DNA of 35,071 bases, from the NCBI GenBank assembly GCA_023255285.1, contig JALRIY010000002.1:1-35071 (forward strand), written 5' to 3'. Positions within the stretch are counted from its first letter, which is position 1. Each line of letters begins with the position of its first letter. Origin of the DNA: Algoriphagus sp. Lineage in GTDB: Bacteria; Bacteroidota; Bacteroidia; Cytophagales; Cyclobacteriaceae. A model generated the notes under the pieces. The model searched no databases. It was not told where the DNA came from and saw only the letters and a program-made list of their open reading frames with translations. Below, piece by piece: positions 22,003 to 30,868 of this stretch. Made by a program: the position numbers and the translations under genes.

Positions 22003-23295
22003 CTATTCCTGTTGTGAATGAATGGTGGATGCTAGAAGTCTATCGTCCACTGAGGGATCAATTTGAGCCAATAATTTTATTCCTTCCGCCTTTTTTTGGT
22101 TAAATGCTTGTAGGTTGGCTTGTTCAATGGGTTCGGAAGGAGGAATTCTTTCTTTTAGCCAATCGACTTGTTTGCCATTTTTCCAAAATCGGAAACAAAG
22201 GTGAGGGCCAGTGGCTAATCCAGTGCTGCCTACGTATCCTATGATTTGGCCTTGGGTAATACGCGTTCCTTTTTTAATTCCTTTTCCAATTTTTGAAAGG
22301 TGGAGGTATTGAGTGGTGTAGGTGGAATTGTGTTTTATTTTAACAAAATTTCCATTTGCTGACGTATACCTCGCCTCAATTACGGTGCCATCACCCACAC
22401 TTCGGATCTCCGTTCCAGTAGGGGCAGCATAATCGGTGCCTAGATGAGCCTTCACTCTTTTTTGAACGGGATGAAATCGGTTCAAATTATAGCGAGAACT
22501 AATGCGGGTATATTTAAGTGGATCACGAAGGAATGCTTTTTTAAAACTCTTACCTTCTTGGTCAAAGAAAGTAATCTGTCCATTTTGTTCAAATGGAATG
22601 GCATGCATGGCTACACCTCTGTGATTGAAGTAAGCGAGGTGGATTCCGGATAGCGATACGACCTGGTCCTCAATGATATTTTCTTCAAAGATAACTTTGA
22701 ATACATCCCCTTTTTGGAGGCTTTGAAAGTCCACCGACCATCCGTAAAGGTCTGCAAATTCATCGATTAGTTGGGGAGAAATCCCCTTATCCACCATGGC
22801 ATTGTAGAGGGAACTCTCAATCTTTCCTCCTACTGTTCTTTTCCGGGTTTGGGCAGGTTTCTCAGCTCTATACAAGTAGGCAGAATCCAAGTTGAATACG
22901 ACAAATTCTGCTGGATTGGGCTCATAGATAAAAAATTGTGCTTTGGAGGAGTTGGGGGCACTGAGTATGGTATATTTTTTATTTGCAGCTATCCTTCGTA
23001 CATCAAATACCTCTTTAGATTTTTTGGCTAGCTCATCAATGATTTGGTAAGGGATATTGAAGGGGGACAAGAGCGTAGATAAAGTTTCATTTTTAGTGAC
23101 TCTACCTTCTGTTATGGTAAAGTCGGTCACATTGATGCCATACAAAAATTTTTCTTGAGCGGTGGAATCCTCCTGCGGTAAGGAGTTTGGTTCATTCGAA
23201 AAAAGTTGGGAAAATCGTCCTTCTTGCTTTTGGTAAATCAAAATCAGGAGGATAGAAAGAAAAATGGTAATGTAGCCAATCCAATTTTTTTTCAT
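22003..23295 (-). CDS. M23-family peptidoglycan endopeptidase, membrane-anchored, with HxC zinc motif
   Basis: Predicted murein DD-endopeptidase (MepM/LytM type) acting in the periplasm to cut peptidoglycan cross-links during growth. The 430-aa protein has one N-terminal membrane segment (IGYITIFLSILLILIYQ, 6-22), a central domain of about 60-270 resembling the OapA/LysM-like and inhibitory part of MepM-type enzymes, and a C-terminal M23 domain. Catalytic residues: H284 and D288 in AHLGTDYAAPTG, H332 in YLHLSKIGKG, H365 in TGLATGPHLCFRFWKNG. The usual second His of the HxH motif (third zinc ligand) is a cysteine, C367. Such HxC forms appear to be common in Bacteroidota, so activity is probably retained with Cys as ligand. 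First gene of an M23-rluF-ALDH run and divergent from aspS. Confidence 0.9.
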   Translation of the reverse strand: MKKNWIGYITIFLSILLILIYQKQEGRFSQLFSNEPNSLPQEDSTAQEKFLYGINVTDFTITEGRVTKNETLSTLLSPFNIPYQIIDELAKKSKEVFDVRRIAANKKYTILSAPNSSKAQFFIYEPNPAEFVVFNLDSAYLYRAEKPAQTRKRTVGGKIESSLYNAMVDKGISPQLIDEFADLYGWSVDFQSLQKGDVFKVIFEENIIEDQVVSLSGIHLAYFNHRGVAMHAIPFEQNGQITFFDQEGKSFKKAFLRDPLKYTRISSRYNLNRFHPVQKRVKAHLGTDYAAPTGTEIRSVGDGTVIEARYTSANGNFVKIKHNSTYTTQYLHLSKIGKGIKKGTRITQGQIIGYVGSTGLATGPHLCFRFWKNGKQVDWLKERIPPSEPIEQANLQAFNQKKAEGIKLLAQIDPSVDDRLLASTIHSQQE

Positions 23296-23543
23296 CTGGG
23301 GGAATTCAGGAGACAGGAACTAATTTGGGACTTCAAACAAGGGAAAAGAACCCTTTTTTCCAAGAATTTTCACCATAAAGTAGCAAAGGGAAGGGATAAT
23401 TTAACTCTTTTTAAAGGCTTACAACTGTTGAAAGAAGTGCCATTTGCTGAATTCAGAGCGCCTGCCTAGTAGGTAAAAAGAAAGAATTTCAGTCTGAAGT
23501 AGGGATTCTTCCCCTATCCTTATCGTTCTGTGTTGCATTTATT

Positions 23544-23551
23544 TATCTTTG
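23544..23551 (+). promoter_or_regulatory. Candidate -7 box of aspS
   Basis: TATCTTTG matches the TAnnTTTG consensus. It overlaps the TTG (23549-23551) that the ORF track uses as start of aspS, so that TTG would lie upstream of the transcription start. This favours the ATG at 23576. Confidence 0.55.
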
Positions 23552-23575
23552 ACCTCCCAAAAAAAGGAATTAGTC

Positions 23576-25330
23576 ATGTTAAGAACACATACCTGTGGCG
23601 AACTTCGCCTTCACCATGTCCAACAACAAATCACTTTGGCCGGCTGGGTACAGCGGGTTAGAAACAAAGGAGGACTTATATGGGTGGATTTAAGAGACCG
23701 CTATGGGGTAACCCAACTTATTTTTGAGGAAGGATCTACCGACAAGGCATTGTTGGAGAAAGCGGCTCAGCTAGGAAGAGAATTTGTGGTTCAAGCAGCT
23801 GGAATTGTTTTGGAAAGAACATCCAAAAACGATAAAATGCCAACTGGGGACATTGAAATTAAAGTGGAGGAATTAACTGTGTTGAATCCTGCTAAAGTTC
23901 CTCCTTTTATTATTGAAGACGAAACTGATGGAGGTGATGAGCTGCGGATGCGCTATCGGTACCTAGACCTCCGCAGAAATGTGATTCGAGAAAAACTTCA
24001 GCTCCGCCATCGACTAATGCAGGAAACTCGGACCTACATGGACAAGCAATCTTTTATCGAAGTAGAAACACCAGTTTTGATCAAATCAACTCCGGAGGGA
24101 GCGCGGGATTTTGTGGTTCCTAGCCGAGTGAATCCAGGGGAATTTTATGCCTTACCTCAGTCTCCACAGACTTTCAAGCAATTGTTGATGGTCAGTGGAT
24201 TTGACCGCTACTTTCAAATTGTAAAATGCTTTCGAGACGAGGATCTTCGTGCGGATAGGCAGCCTGAATTTACGCAGATTGACTGTGAGATGGCCTTTGT
24301 GAATCAAGAGGATATTCTTAGCACTTTTGAGGGACTTATTAAGCACTTGTTTTTATCGGTTAAGGGAGTAGATCTAGGTCAGGTACCACACCTAACCTAT
24401 GCAGATGCGATGAAGTACTATGGGAATGACAAGCCAGATTTGCGTTTCGACATGAAATTTGTCGATCTGACTGCCCTGGCGAAAGGCACAGGGTTTGCCG
24501 TCATTGATCAGGCAGAGATTGTGCTAGGTATCTGTGCCAAAGGTGCAGGAGAGTATACGCGCAAGCAATTGGATGAACTGACGGACTGGGTAAAGCGTCC
24601 ACAAATTGGAGCGAAAGGATTGATTTATGTGCGGTACCAACTTGATGGATTGCTCAAATCAAGTGTGGACAAATTTTACGGGCAAGATCAATTGAAGACC
24701 TGGGCAGATGCTTGCGGTGCTGTGCCGGGAGATTTGATTCTTGTGCTCAGTGGAGACGAGAAAACCACCCGCAAGCAGTTGTCTGAACTTCGCTTGAAGA
24801 TGGGTGAAGACTTAGGTTTGCGTGATCGTACTGTATTTGTGCCACTTTGGGTGGTGGACTTTCCGCTCTTGGAGTGGGATGATGAATCCCAACGTTTTCA
24901 TGCGATGCACCATCCGTTTACTTCTCCGAAGCGAGAAGATATTCCCTTGTTGGAAACTGATCCTGGATCTGTACGAGCAAATGCGTATGATTTGGTCATC
25001 AATGGAGTCGAAATTGGAGGGGGGTCGATACGAATTCACGACCGTGCTACGCAGCAATTGATGTTTACCCATCTTGGGTTTTCAGATGCTGAGGCACAAA
25101 AGCAGTTTGGGTTTTTGATGGAAGCCTTTGAATATGGCGCTCCACCACATGGAGGTATTGCCTTTGGTTTTGACCGACTTTGCGCCATCTTCGGGGGATC
25201 AGACTCCATTCGAGATTACATTGCCTTCCCTAAGAATAACTCGGGGAGAGATGTGATGATTGATTCACCGAGTACGCTTGCCGATGCACAACTGGAGGAA
25301 TTGTCTATTCGAGTGGCGTTGAAAAAATAA
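23576..25330 (+). CDS. aspS: Aspartyl-tRNA synthetase
   Basis: Class II aminoacyl-tRNA synthetase charging tRNA-Asp; essential for translation. From the ATG at 23576 it has 584 aa, typical of the bacterial type. Domains in order: OB-fold anticodon-binding domain ([20 protein letters not shown], about 17-105), hinge with [12 protein letters not shown], catalytic domain with motif 2 ([20 protein letters not shown], about 220-240), the bacterial GAD insertion domain (about 290-410), and motif 3 ([20 protein letters not shown], about 530-549). All class II motifs are intact. The ORF-track TTG start lies inside a promoter box and only adds MTSQKKELV. Convergent with the YhhN gene; only 4 bp separate the stop codons. 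Confidence 0.97.
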   Translation: MLRTHTCGELRLHHVQQQITLAGWVQRVRNKGGLIWVDLRDRYGVTQLIFEEGSTDKALLEKAAQLGREFVVQAAGIVLERTSKNDKMPTGDIEIKVEELTVLNPAKVPPFIIEDETDGGDELRMRYRYLDLRRNVIREKLQLRHRLMQETRTYMDKQSFIEVETPVLIKSTPEGARDFVVPSRVNPGEFYALPQSPQTFKQLLMVSGFDRYFQIVKCFRDEDLRADRQPEFTQIDCEMAFVNQEDILSTFEGLIKHLFLSVKGVDLGQVPHLTYADAMKYYGNDKPDLRFDMKFVDLTALAKGTGFAVIDQAEIVLGICAKGAGEYTRKQLDELTDWVKRPQIGAKGLIYVRYQLDGLLKSSVDKFYGQDQLKTWADACGAVPGDLILVLSGDEKTTRKQLSELRLKMGEDLGLRDRTVFVPLWVVDFPLLEWDDESQRFHAMHHPFTSPKREDIPLLETDPGSVRANAYDLVINGVEIGGGSIRIHDRATQQLMFTHLGFSDAEAQKQFGFLMEAFEYGAPPHGGIAFGFDRLCAIFGGSDSIRDYIAFPKNNSGRDVMIDSPSTLADAQLEELSIRVALKK

Positions 25331-25334
25331 TTTT

Positions 25335-26027
25335 TTATTTAGTTCCGACGAGGTAAGAACGAATTCCCATTACAATCAGAAGTTGAGCAGTAGCATAGGT
25401 ACCCATAATAAGGATGCCTGCCTCTGGAAAATCTGAATAAAATCGCGCCATCGCTAAAATTCCATCTGAACATAGAAAGAGTAAGGCCCCTATGAATACC
25501 TGCCAGAATGAGGCAGGATTGGTCTTTTTGAAGCGAGCACGAGCCGTGGTCACCATCCCAATAATAACAAAAAGATAGGCAATAACCGGAATTTTCAAGC
25601 CTCCCAGGTTGGGATAGATGAAATAGAATATCCAACCTGCTACAAGATAAATGGGGAGATTGTAGGTAAATAAACGAATAAAGTGCCAAGAATCAGGACG
25701 GGCTTCTGGCTCCTGCGCAAGTCGAAATCCGATGATGTAACAAACATGAGCCATTAAAAAAGCCCCTAAGCCATAAATAAATAATTCCGGCCACAGCAAG
25801 AGAATGTCACCCAACCAAGAGAAGAAAAGGGCAGCCAAAATGGTTTTAGCTAAAATGGTTTTGGCAATGGGGGCGCTTATAAAATAAAAATAGCCTAGCA
25901 AGGCAGCTAGAATGATAGGTTTTGAAAAGCTACGTAGCCCTTCATTTTGTTCCAAAATAAAGTATAAATCTACCAGTGTAGCAAGTAAGAAAAGGTAAAG
26001 CCAAACAATATTTTTATCTCTCATCAA
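25335..26027 (-). CDS. YhhN/TMEM86 family membrane protein (lysoplasmalogenase family)
   Basis: Multi-pass inner-membrane protein of the YhhN family, whose vertebrate member TMEM86B hydrolyses lysoplasmalogen; the bacterial substrate is uncertain. The 230-aa protein has about eight hydrophobic segments (for example IVWLYLFLLATLVDLYFIL, 8-26; LGAFLMAHVCYIIGF; IPVIAYLFVIIGMV). The family's conserved acidic positions occur in FFSWLGDILLLWPE and FLCSDGILAMARF, and the C-terminal ATAQLLIVMGI is also typical. A short in-frame tandem duplication gives AKTILAKTILA (see findings). Two Met codons open the protein; the first is used here. No same-strand partner, and convergent with aspS. Confidence 0.85.
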   Translation of the reverse strand: MMRDKNIVWLYLFLLATLVDLYFILEQNEGLRSFSKPIILAALLGYFYFISAPIAKTILAKTILAALFFSWLGDILLLWPELFIYGLGAFLMAHVCYIIGFRLAQEPEARPDSWHFIRLFTYNLPIYLVAGWIFYFIYPNLGGLKIPVIAYLFVIIGMVTTARARFKKTNPASFWQVFIGALLFLCSDGILAMARFYSDFPEAGILIMGTYATAQLLIVMGIRSYLVGTK

Positions 26028-26566
26028 AGTACGAGCCTAGTTGAAGTGGGAAAGTTCAACAAGATTCAAAATTTATCCAAAGAAAAGAAAGGGAGCCAAT
26101 TGATTTAAAAAATGGGTTAGGATGATCCAGCACCTTGTCAAGAGCTAAATTTTTTTGAATGAGTACGAATAATCGTTTATAGATGACAGCTAATTTCAAC
26201 TCTAACTTCAGAGCTAATTTAATTTTTTGGCTGGGAATAACTGGCTTATCGCAGCCAGAGGGCGGGAAGAAGCTTATTTGATTAAGGTTACCAAAGTTTT
26301 TTGTCATCAGTGAAAAAGCTAAAACAAATGGAATTCATTTTTAGTTTCTTTGGTAATTATTGATTTGAACTACTCAATTCCCAATAAAAAAAGGAATAAT
26401 TAACCAAAACAGATAAATAGTTTGTTTTCAATGTTAAGTTTTCGTTAAAAAATGTGAAATTTGACAAGCAAAAATTAACCTATATCCTTACTGTCCCTTG
26501 AAAGGGTAGTTTAACTTTGCAAGGATTTTAATTCAACAAAACCAACTTATACCAAAAACAAATCTT
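26028..26566. other. Divergent intergenic region between the yhhN gene and the Oar-like receptor gene
   Basis: No gene is convincing in these 539 bases; the 83-aa minus-strand ORF (26056-26307) has no recognisable motif. Structure is present: CTGGCT-tatcgc-AGCCAG (26241-26258), with an alternative GGCTG/CAGCC pairing, and a longer inverted repeat TTACCAAAG (26288-26296) with CTTTGGTAA (26348-26356) around an inner bulged stem centred on GAATTC. The right end carries the receptor promoter box. Such features could be regulator-binding sites or leader structures. Confidence 0.5.
26512..26519 (+). promoter_or_regulatory. Candidate -7 box of the TonB-dependent receptor gene
   Basis: TAACTTTG matches TAnnTTTG and lies in the TTTAACTTTGCAAGG context common in Bacteroidota promoters. 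It is 48 bases before the ATG. No TTTG element at the proper -33 spacing is visible; the nearest TTG (26498-26500) is only 11 bp away. Confidence 0.5.
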
Positions 26567-29500
26567 ATGAGGCAAAATTTACTCAAGAATTTGATGGCTC
26601 TATTCCTGCTCGTGTTGAGCTCGGGGCTAGCAATGTCACAGGGAGTTACTACTTCCGGTATTACCGGTACAGTAACTGAGGCCAACGGACAGCCTTTACC
26701 GGGCGCAAACGTGGTTGCTACACACCTTCCTTCTGGTACTCGCTATGGTGCAGTATCTAACGTAGAAGGTAAATATTCAATTCCAGGTATGCGTATTGGA
26801 GGTCCTTACAGACTTTCTGTATCTTTTATCGGTTTTTCTACCCAAGAAATAGATGGTCTAAATCTTTCCTTAGGTACATTTTCAAATGTGAATGTCTCTC
26901 TAAAAGAAGATGGTCAGGAACTTTCTGAAGTTTTGATCACAGCCGATCAAAATAGCCTCTTCTCTAACGAACGCACAGGTGCCAATACAGCGATAGACAA
27001 CAGAGCCCTAAACAAGCTTCCAACCATCTCTAGAAGTATCAACGACTTCACTCGTTTGTCCCCACAATCCAACGGGCAATCTTTCGCTGGACAGGATTCA
27101 AGATTGAACAACATCACTGTAGATGGATCGTATTTTAACAACTCTTTCGGTTTGGGCTCTGGTTCTAACCCCGGTGGTAGAACTGGTGTATCCCCGATCT
27201 CTTTGGACGCGATCGAACAAATCTCCGTAAACGTAGCGCCATATGACGTGAGACAGGGTAATTTCACGGGTGCTGGTGTAAATACCGTAACACGTTCAGG
27301 TACGAACGAATTTTCAGGTTCTGCTTATTATTTCTGGAGAAATAACAACAATGTAGGAACCAAAGCTGGTGAAAACACTTTCAACCCAGGTGACTTTACG
27401 TACAAGCAAATTGGTTTCCGCGTAGGTGGTCCGATTATCAAAGACAAGTTGTTTTTCTTTGCTTCATTTGAAGACGAATCAGAAGCTAGACCAGGAACTA
27501 CTTGGAAGGCAAATCGTGGTGAAGCAATTGAAGGTAACGTCACTCGTGTATTAGCTTCAGACTTGGATGGATTAAGCAGCTACTTGAGCTCAAAGTACAA
27601 CTACGAAACAGGCCCTTACGAAGGATATGATAATGAAACATTGGGCACCAAGTTTTTGATTAAATTGGATTACAACATCAACGACAAAAACAAGTTGAGC
27701 TTGCGTTACAATCACCTAGATTCTTCTACGGATGTACTGATGTCAGGTTCTTCTTCCTTGGGTAACGGTGGACGTAACCGTAATCCAAATGCTTTGAACT
27801 TCCAAAATTCAAACTACAGCATCTTGGAAAATATACGATCTGTAGTAGCCGAATTGAACTCTCGTATTAGAAGCAATATATCAAACAATTTGATTGTTGG
27901 TTACACGTACCAGGACGAAAGCCGTGGATTTAAAGGTGAGTTTTTCCCATTGGTGGATATCTTGAAGGATAACTTGACCTATACTTCTTTTGGTTTTGAG
28001 CCATTCACGCCAAACAACGAATTGCGCTACAAGACTTTCCAAATTCAGGAGAACTTGCAAATTTTTGCAGGAAATCATACTATCACCACTGGTTTCAGCT
28101 ACGAAAATTACCAGTCTGAAAACGTGTTCTTCCCAGGTTCTCAATCTGTATATGTTTACAGATCTTTGGAGGACTTTTACAAGGATTCTGATAATTTCTT
28201 AGCGAACGGTAACTCTGCGCCTTCAGGTGTCAACTTGAGAAGATTCCAAGTACGTTGGAACAATATTCCAGGATCTGAGAAGCCTGTTCAGCCATTGGAA
28301 GTGAACTATGTAGGTGCATTTATTCAAGACGAATGGCAAGCAAGAACAAACTTGAAATTAACAGCAGGTTTGAGAGTAGACGTGCCTTATTTTGAAGAAA
28401 CTGCTCTTCGCAACGAAGAAATGGAGGATTTCTTTTTCAGAAATCAAGAAGGAGCTTACATCAACTACAGAACCGATCAGCTTCCAGGAGCCAACTTGCT
28501 TTGGTCTCCAAGAGTTGGTTTCAACTGGGATGTATTTGACAACCAGAAAACGCAAGTTAGAGGTGGTTCAGGGGTATTTACCGGTCGTCCTGCTTACGTA
28601 TGGGTATCCAACCAAGTGGGTAATAATGGTATCTTGACAGGTTTTGCACAGTTGGATAATACGACTGCCAGACCATTCAATCCAGATCCAAATGCATACA
28701 AGCCTACTGAAGTAACAGGTCAGCCTGCTTCTTCTTACGAGCTTGCTCTATCTGAGAAGGATTTCAAATTCCCACAAGTGTGGAGAACCAACATTGCAGT
28801 TGATCAGCAGTTGCCAGCCGGCATCATTGCTACTGGAGAATTTATTTACAATCAGGATGTAAATGGTATTGCATATCACAATGCGAACCTTCCTGTACAC
28901 CAAAGCCAATATGCAGGCAATGACAACCGTCAAAGATGGACAAACAATCGAATCAACTCAAAAATCCCAAATGCAATAACTTTGAGTAACCAAGCAATTG
29001 GATATTCTTGGGTAGCTTCTTTCTCCTTGGAGAGACCATTTACCAATGGATTGTTTTTGAAAGCAGCTTATAGCTATGGGGAAGCAAAAAATACGGTAGA
29101 TCCAGGATCTATTGCTTCTGGATCATGGTTCAACAATCCAATATCCGGTGATCCAAACAATCCAGGTTTAGGCTTTTCTTCCAACTTTATGGGTCACAGA
29201 ACATTTGTAACTGCTTCCTATTCCAAAGACTTCTTCAAGTTTGGGAATACTTCTATCTCTATTTTCTGGGAAGGTAGAACGATTGGAAACGGTAGCTATG
29301 TATTCTCTTCGGATATGAATAACGATGGTGGTAGATCAAATGATTTAATTTACATCCCAGCGACTAAGGAAGAAATGAACTTCCAACAGTTTACTTCTAG
29401 TGGGAAGACCTTTACTGCTCAGGAACAAGCAGATGCTTTTGAAGCCTATATCTTGCAGGATGAGTATTTGAGTGCGAATCGTGGCAAATATGCAGAAAGA

Positions 29501-29830
29501 GGTGCGGTCATCATGCCAATGGTATATCGTGCAGATTTTTCCTTTGCTCAGCAGTTGTTTACCAACTTCAAAGGCAAAAAGAACAGCCTTGAATTCCGAG
29601 TGGATATCCTGAACGTAGGTAACCTTTTGGATCCAAATTTTGGAGTTGGTCAAACGTTTAACTCTACACAATTGTTAGCTGGAGGTTCTCCAACTGCAAG
29701 TGCCGATGGCAAGCCACAGTACAGATTGAGAAACTTTGGTACTAGCTTGATCTCCGAAACGTTTAGACCTACTGCAGGAGTTTCAGACGTTTGGAGCATG
29801 CAGTTTGGATTGAGATATATCTTCAATTAA
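26567..29830 (+). CDS. Oar-like TonB-dependent outer-membrane receptor
   Basis: 1087-aa outer-membrane beta-barrel protein of the TonB-dependent transporter class, of the Oar-like type. Signal peptide MRQNLLKNLMALFLLVLSSG plus about six residues (cleavage near 25), then a carboxypeptidase-regulatory-like domain (GITGTVTEANGQPLPGANVV and following, about 31-115), a plug domain (about 135-255; RSINDFTRLSPQS, ITVDGSYFNNSFG, GAGVNTVTRSGTNEFSGSAY) and a long barrel ending in an aromatic residue pattern (QFGLRYIFN). No SusD gene follows, so this is not a SusCD polysaccharide system. In Myxococcus, Oar has been tied to protease (PopC) secretion, so export as well as import is possible. Codon use is strongly biased (TTG, GGT, AAC, CGT), suggesting high expression. 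Single-gene unit with its own promoter box and terminator. Confidence 0.9.
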   Translation: MRQNLLKNLMALFLLVLSSGLAMSQGVTTSGITGTVTEANGQPLPGANVVATHLPSGTRYGAVSNVEGKYSIPGMRIGGPYRLSVSFIGFSTQEIDGLNLSLGTFSNVNVSLKEDGQELSEVLITADQNSLFSNERTGANTAIDNRALNKLPTISRSINDFTRLSPQSNGQSFAGQDSRLNNITVDGSYFNNSFGLGSGSNPGGRTGVSPISLDAIEQISVNVAPYDVRQGNFTGAGVNTVTRSGTNEFSGSAYYFWRNNNNVGTKAGENTFNPGDFTYKQIGFRVGGPIIKDKLFFFASFEDESEARPGTTWKANRGEAIEGNVTRVLASDLDGLSSYLSSKYNYETGPYEGYDNETLGTKFLIKLDYNINDKNKLSLRYNHLDSSTDVLMSGSSSLGNGGRNRNPNALNFQNSNYSILENIRSVVAELNSRIRSNISNNLIVGYTYQDESRGFKGEFFPLVDILKDNLTYTSFGFEPFTPNNELRYKTFQIQENLQIFAGNHTITTGFSYENYQSENVFFPGSQSVYVYRSLEDFYKDSDNFLANGNSAPSGVNLRRFQVRWNNIPGSEKPVQPLEVNYVGAFIQDEWQARTNLKLTAGLRVDVPYFEETALRNEEMEDFFFRNQEGAYINYRTDQLPGANLLWSPRVGFNWDVFDNQKTQVRGGSGVFTGRPAYVWVSNQVGNNGILTGFAQLDNTTARPFNPDPNAYKPTEVTGQPASSYELALSEKDFKFPQVWRTNIAVDQQLPAGIIATGEFIYNQDVNGIAYHNANLPVHQSQYAGNDNRQRWTNNRINSKIPNAITLSNQAIGYSWVASFSLERPFTNGLFLKAAYSYGEAKNTVDPGSIASGSWFNNPISGDPNNPGLGFSSNFMGHRTFVTASYSKDFFKFGNTSISIFWEGRTIGNGSYVFSSDMNNDGGRSNDLIYIPATKEEMNFQQFTSSGKTFTAQEQADAFEAYILQDEYLSANRGKYAERGAVIMPMVYRADFSFAQQLFTNFKGKKNSLEFRVDILNVGNLLDPNFGVGQTFNSTQLLAGGSPTASADGKPQYRLRNFGTSLISETFRPTAGVSDVWSMQFGLRYIFN

Positions 29831-29847
29831 TTCGTATTCCATTGCTA

Positions 29848-29882
29848 TGGAAAGCGCTCCGAACCTCGGGGCGCTTTTTTTT
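29848..29882 (+). terminator. Intrinsic terminator of the receptor gene
   Basis: AAAGCGCTCCGA (29851-29862) and TCGGGGCGCTTT (29866-29877) form a 12-bp stem with one G-T pair and loop ACC, followed by a T-run. It begins 20 bp after the stop codon. Confidence 0.95.
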
Positions 29883-30023
29883 GTTTACTCACTAGTTACC
29901 ATCCAAGTTCATGTAAGCAAGTACGTTGGCGCATGTTCGAGAAAGGGATATCCCAATTATTTTCCATTGATGGCATCGATTTGCCTTCCTTATGTTTTCT
30001 AAAGGACTGCTGAAAAACAATGG

Positions 30024-30031
30024 TATATTTG
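30024..30031 (+). promoter_or_regulatory. Candidate -7 box of the hydrolase-RND operon
   Basis: TATATTTG is a full match to TAnnTTTG, about 40 bases before the ATG at 30072. Transcription would begin at or just before the GTG (30039) used as start by the ORF track, which leaves no room for initiation there and supports the ATG. Confidence 0.55.
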
Positions 30032-30071
30032 TCTTCCTGTGGAGGGGTGCTTAATCAGGATTTGTTACCAT

Positions 30072-30857
30072 ATGTTATACTATAAGCAATTTTTGCATTC
30101 TACAAGTAGGGAGTGGGTGGTATTTATCCACGGTGCAGGAGGAAGTTCTGCGGTATGGTTTAAGCAGCTTCGAGACTTTCAAAAAGATTACAATCTTTTA
30201 TTGATTGACTTGAGAGGCCATGGGAAATCAGTGACTATGCCACAAGCAATTTGGTCACAACAGTACACTTTTGAGGCAGTTACGCGTGATATTGTGGAAG
30301 TATTAACACATCTTAAATTACCTCCGGCGCATTTCATGGGGGTTTCATTGGGAACTATTTTGGCGAGGCAATTGGCAGAACTCGAACCAGGACGCGTAAA
30401 ATCCTTGATTTTGGCTGGCGCAGTGACACGTTTGACCGTACAAAGCCGCCTTTTAGTTTTTTTTGGCAATGCATTCAAGCGAGTAATTCCTTATATGTGG
30501 CTATACCGGTTATTTGCTTTTATAGTAATGCCACGTAAGCAGCATGCTGAGTCTAGAAATTTGTTTATTCATGAGGCCCAAAAATTATGTCAAAAAGAAT
30601 TTATCCGCTGGTTTAAATTGACCAAAGACATCAATCCATTGCTTCGTTATTTTAAGGAAAAAGATTTGGGCATTCCAACTCTTTACATTATGGGAGATCA
30701 GGATGTGATGTTCCTAGAGCCTGTAAAAAATCTAATTCGCTTTCATAAAAATTCGATTCTTGAGGTATTAAATCAATGTGGCCATGTGGTTAATGTTGAA
30801 AAACCAGAGGAATTTAACCAACGCTCGCTGGCGTTTATAAAAAACCAACAGTACTAG
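30072..30857 (+). CDS. Alpha/beta-fold hydrolase
   Basis: Serine hydrolase of the alpha/beta fold; substrate unknown. From the ATG at 30072 it has 261 aa. Visible elements: oxyanion-hole stretch VVFIHGAGGSSAVW (16-29), LLLIDLRGHGKS (42-53), nucleophile elbow G-V-S-L-G with S92, an acid in IMGDQDVMF (D209 or D211) and the catalytic H238 in NQCGHVVNVEKPEEF. No signal peptide, so cytoplasmic. The ORF track begins at GTG 30039, giving an unlikely MEGCLIRICYH extension, and a promoter box sits just before it. The gene ends 11 bp before the RND adaptor gene on the same strand, and all genes to the window end are tightly packed, so it is probably co-transcribed with the efflux pump. Whether it acts on a pump substrate is unknown. 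Confidence 0.88.
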   Translation: MLYYKQFLHSTSREWVVFIHGAGGSSAVWFKQLRDFQKDYNLLLIDLRGHGKSVTMPQAIWSQQYTFEAVTRDIVEVLTHLKLPPAHFMGVSLGTILARQLAELEPGRVKSLILAGAVTRLTVQSRLLVFFGNAFKRVIPYMWLYRLFAFIVMPRKQHAESRNLFIHEAQKLCQKEFIRWFKLTKDINPLLRYFKEKDLGIPTLYIMGDQDVMFLEPVKNLIRFHKNSILEVLNQCGHVVNVEKPEEFNQRSLAFIKNQQY

Positions 30858-30868
30858 TTCTTTTTACA

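Noticed and set aside
22003-23295. M23 protein as a catalytically dead pseudoenzyme because HxH is HxC
   Set aside because: All other catalytic residues are present and Cys can serve as a zinc ligand; the variant seems common in Bacteroidota.
26056-26307. 83-aa minus-strand ORF in the intergenic region
   Set aside because: No recognisable motif, low-complexity Lys/Leu stretch, no promoter box, and it overlaps inverted repeats.
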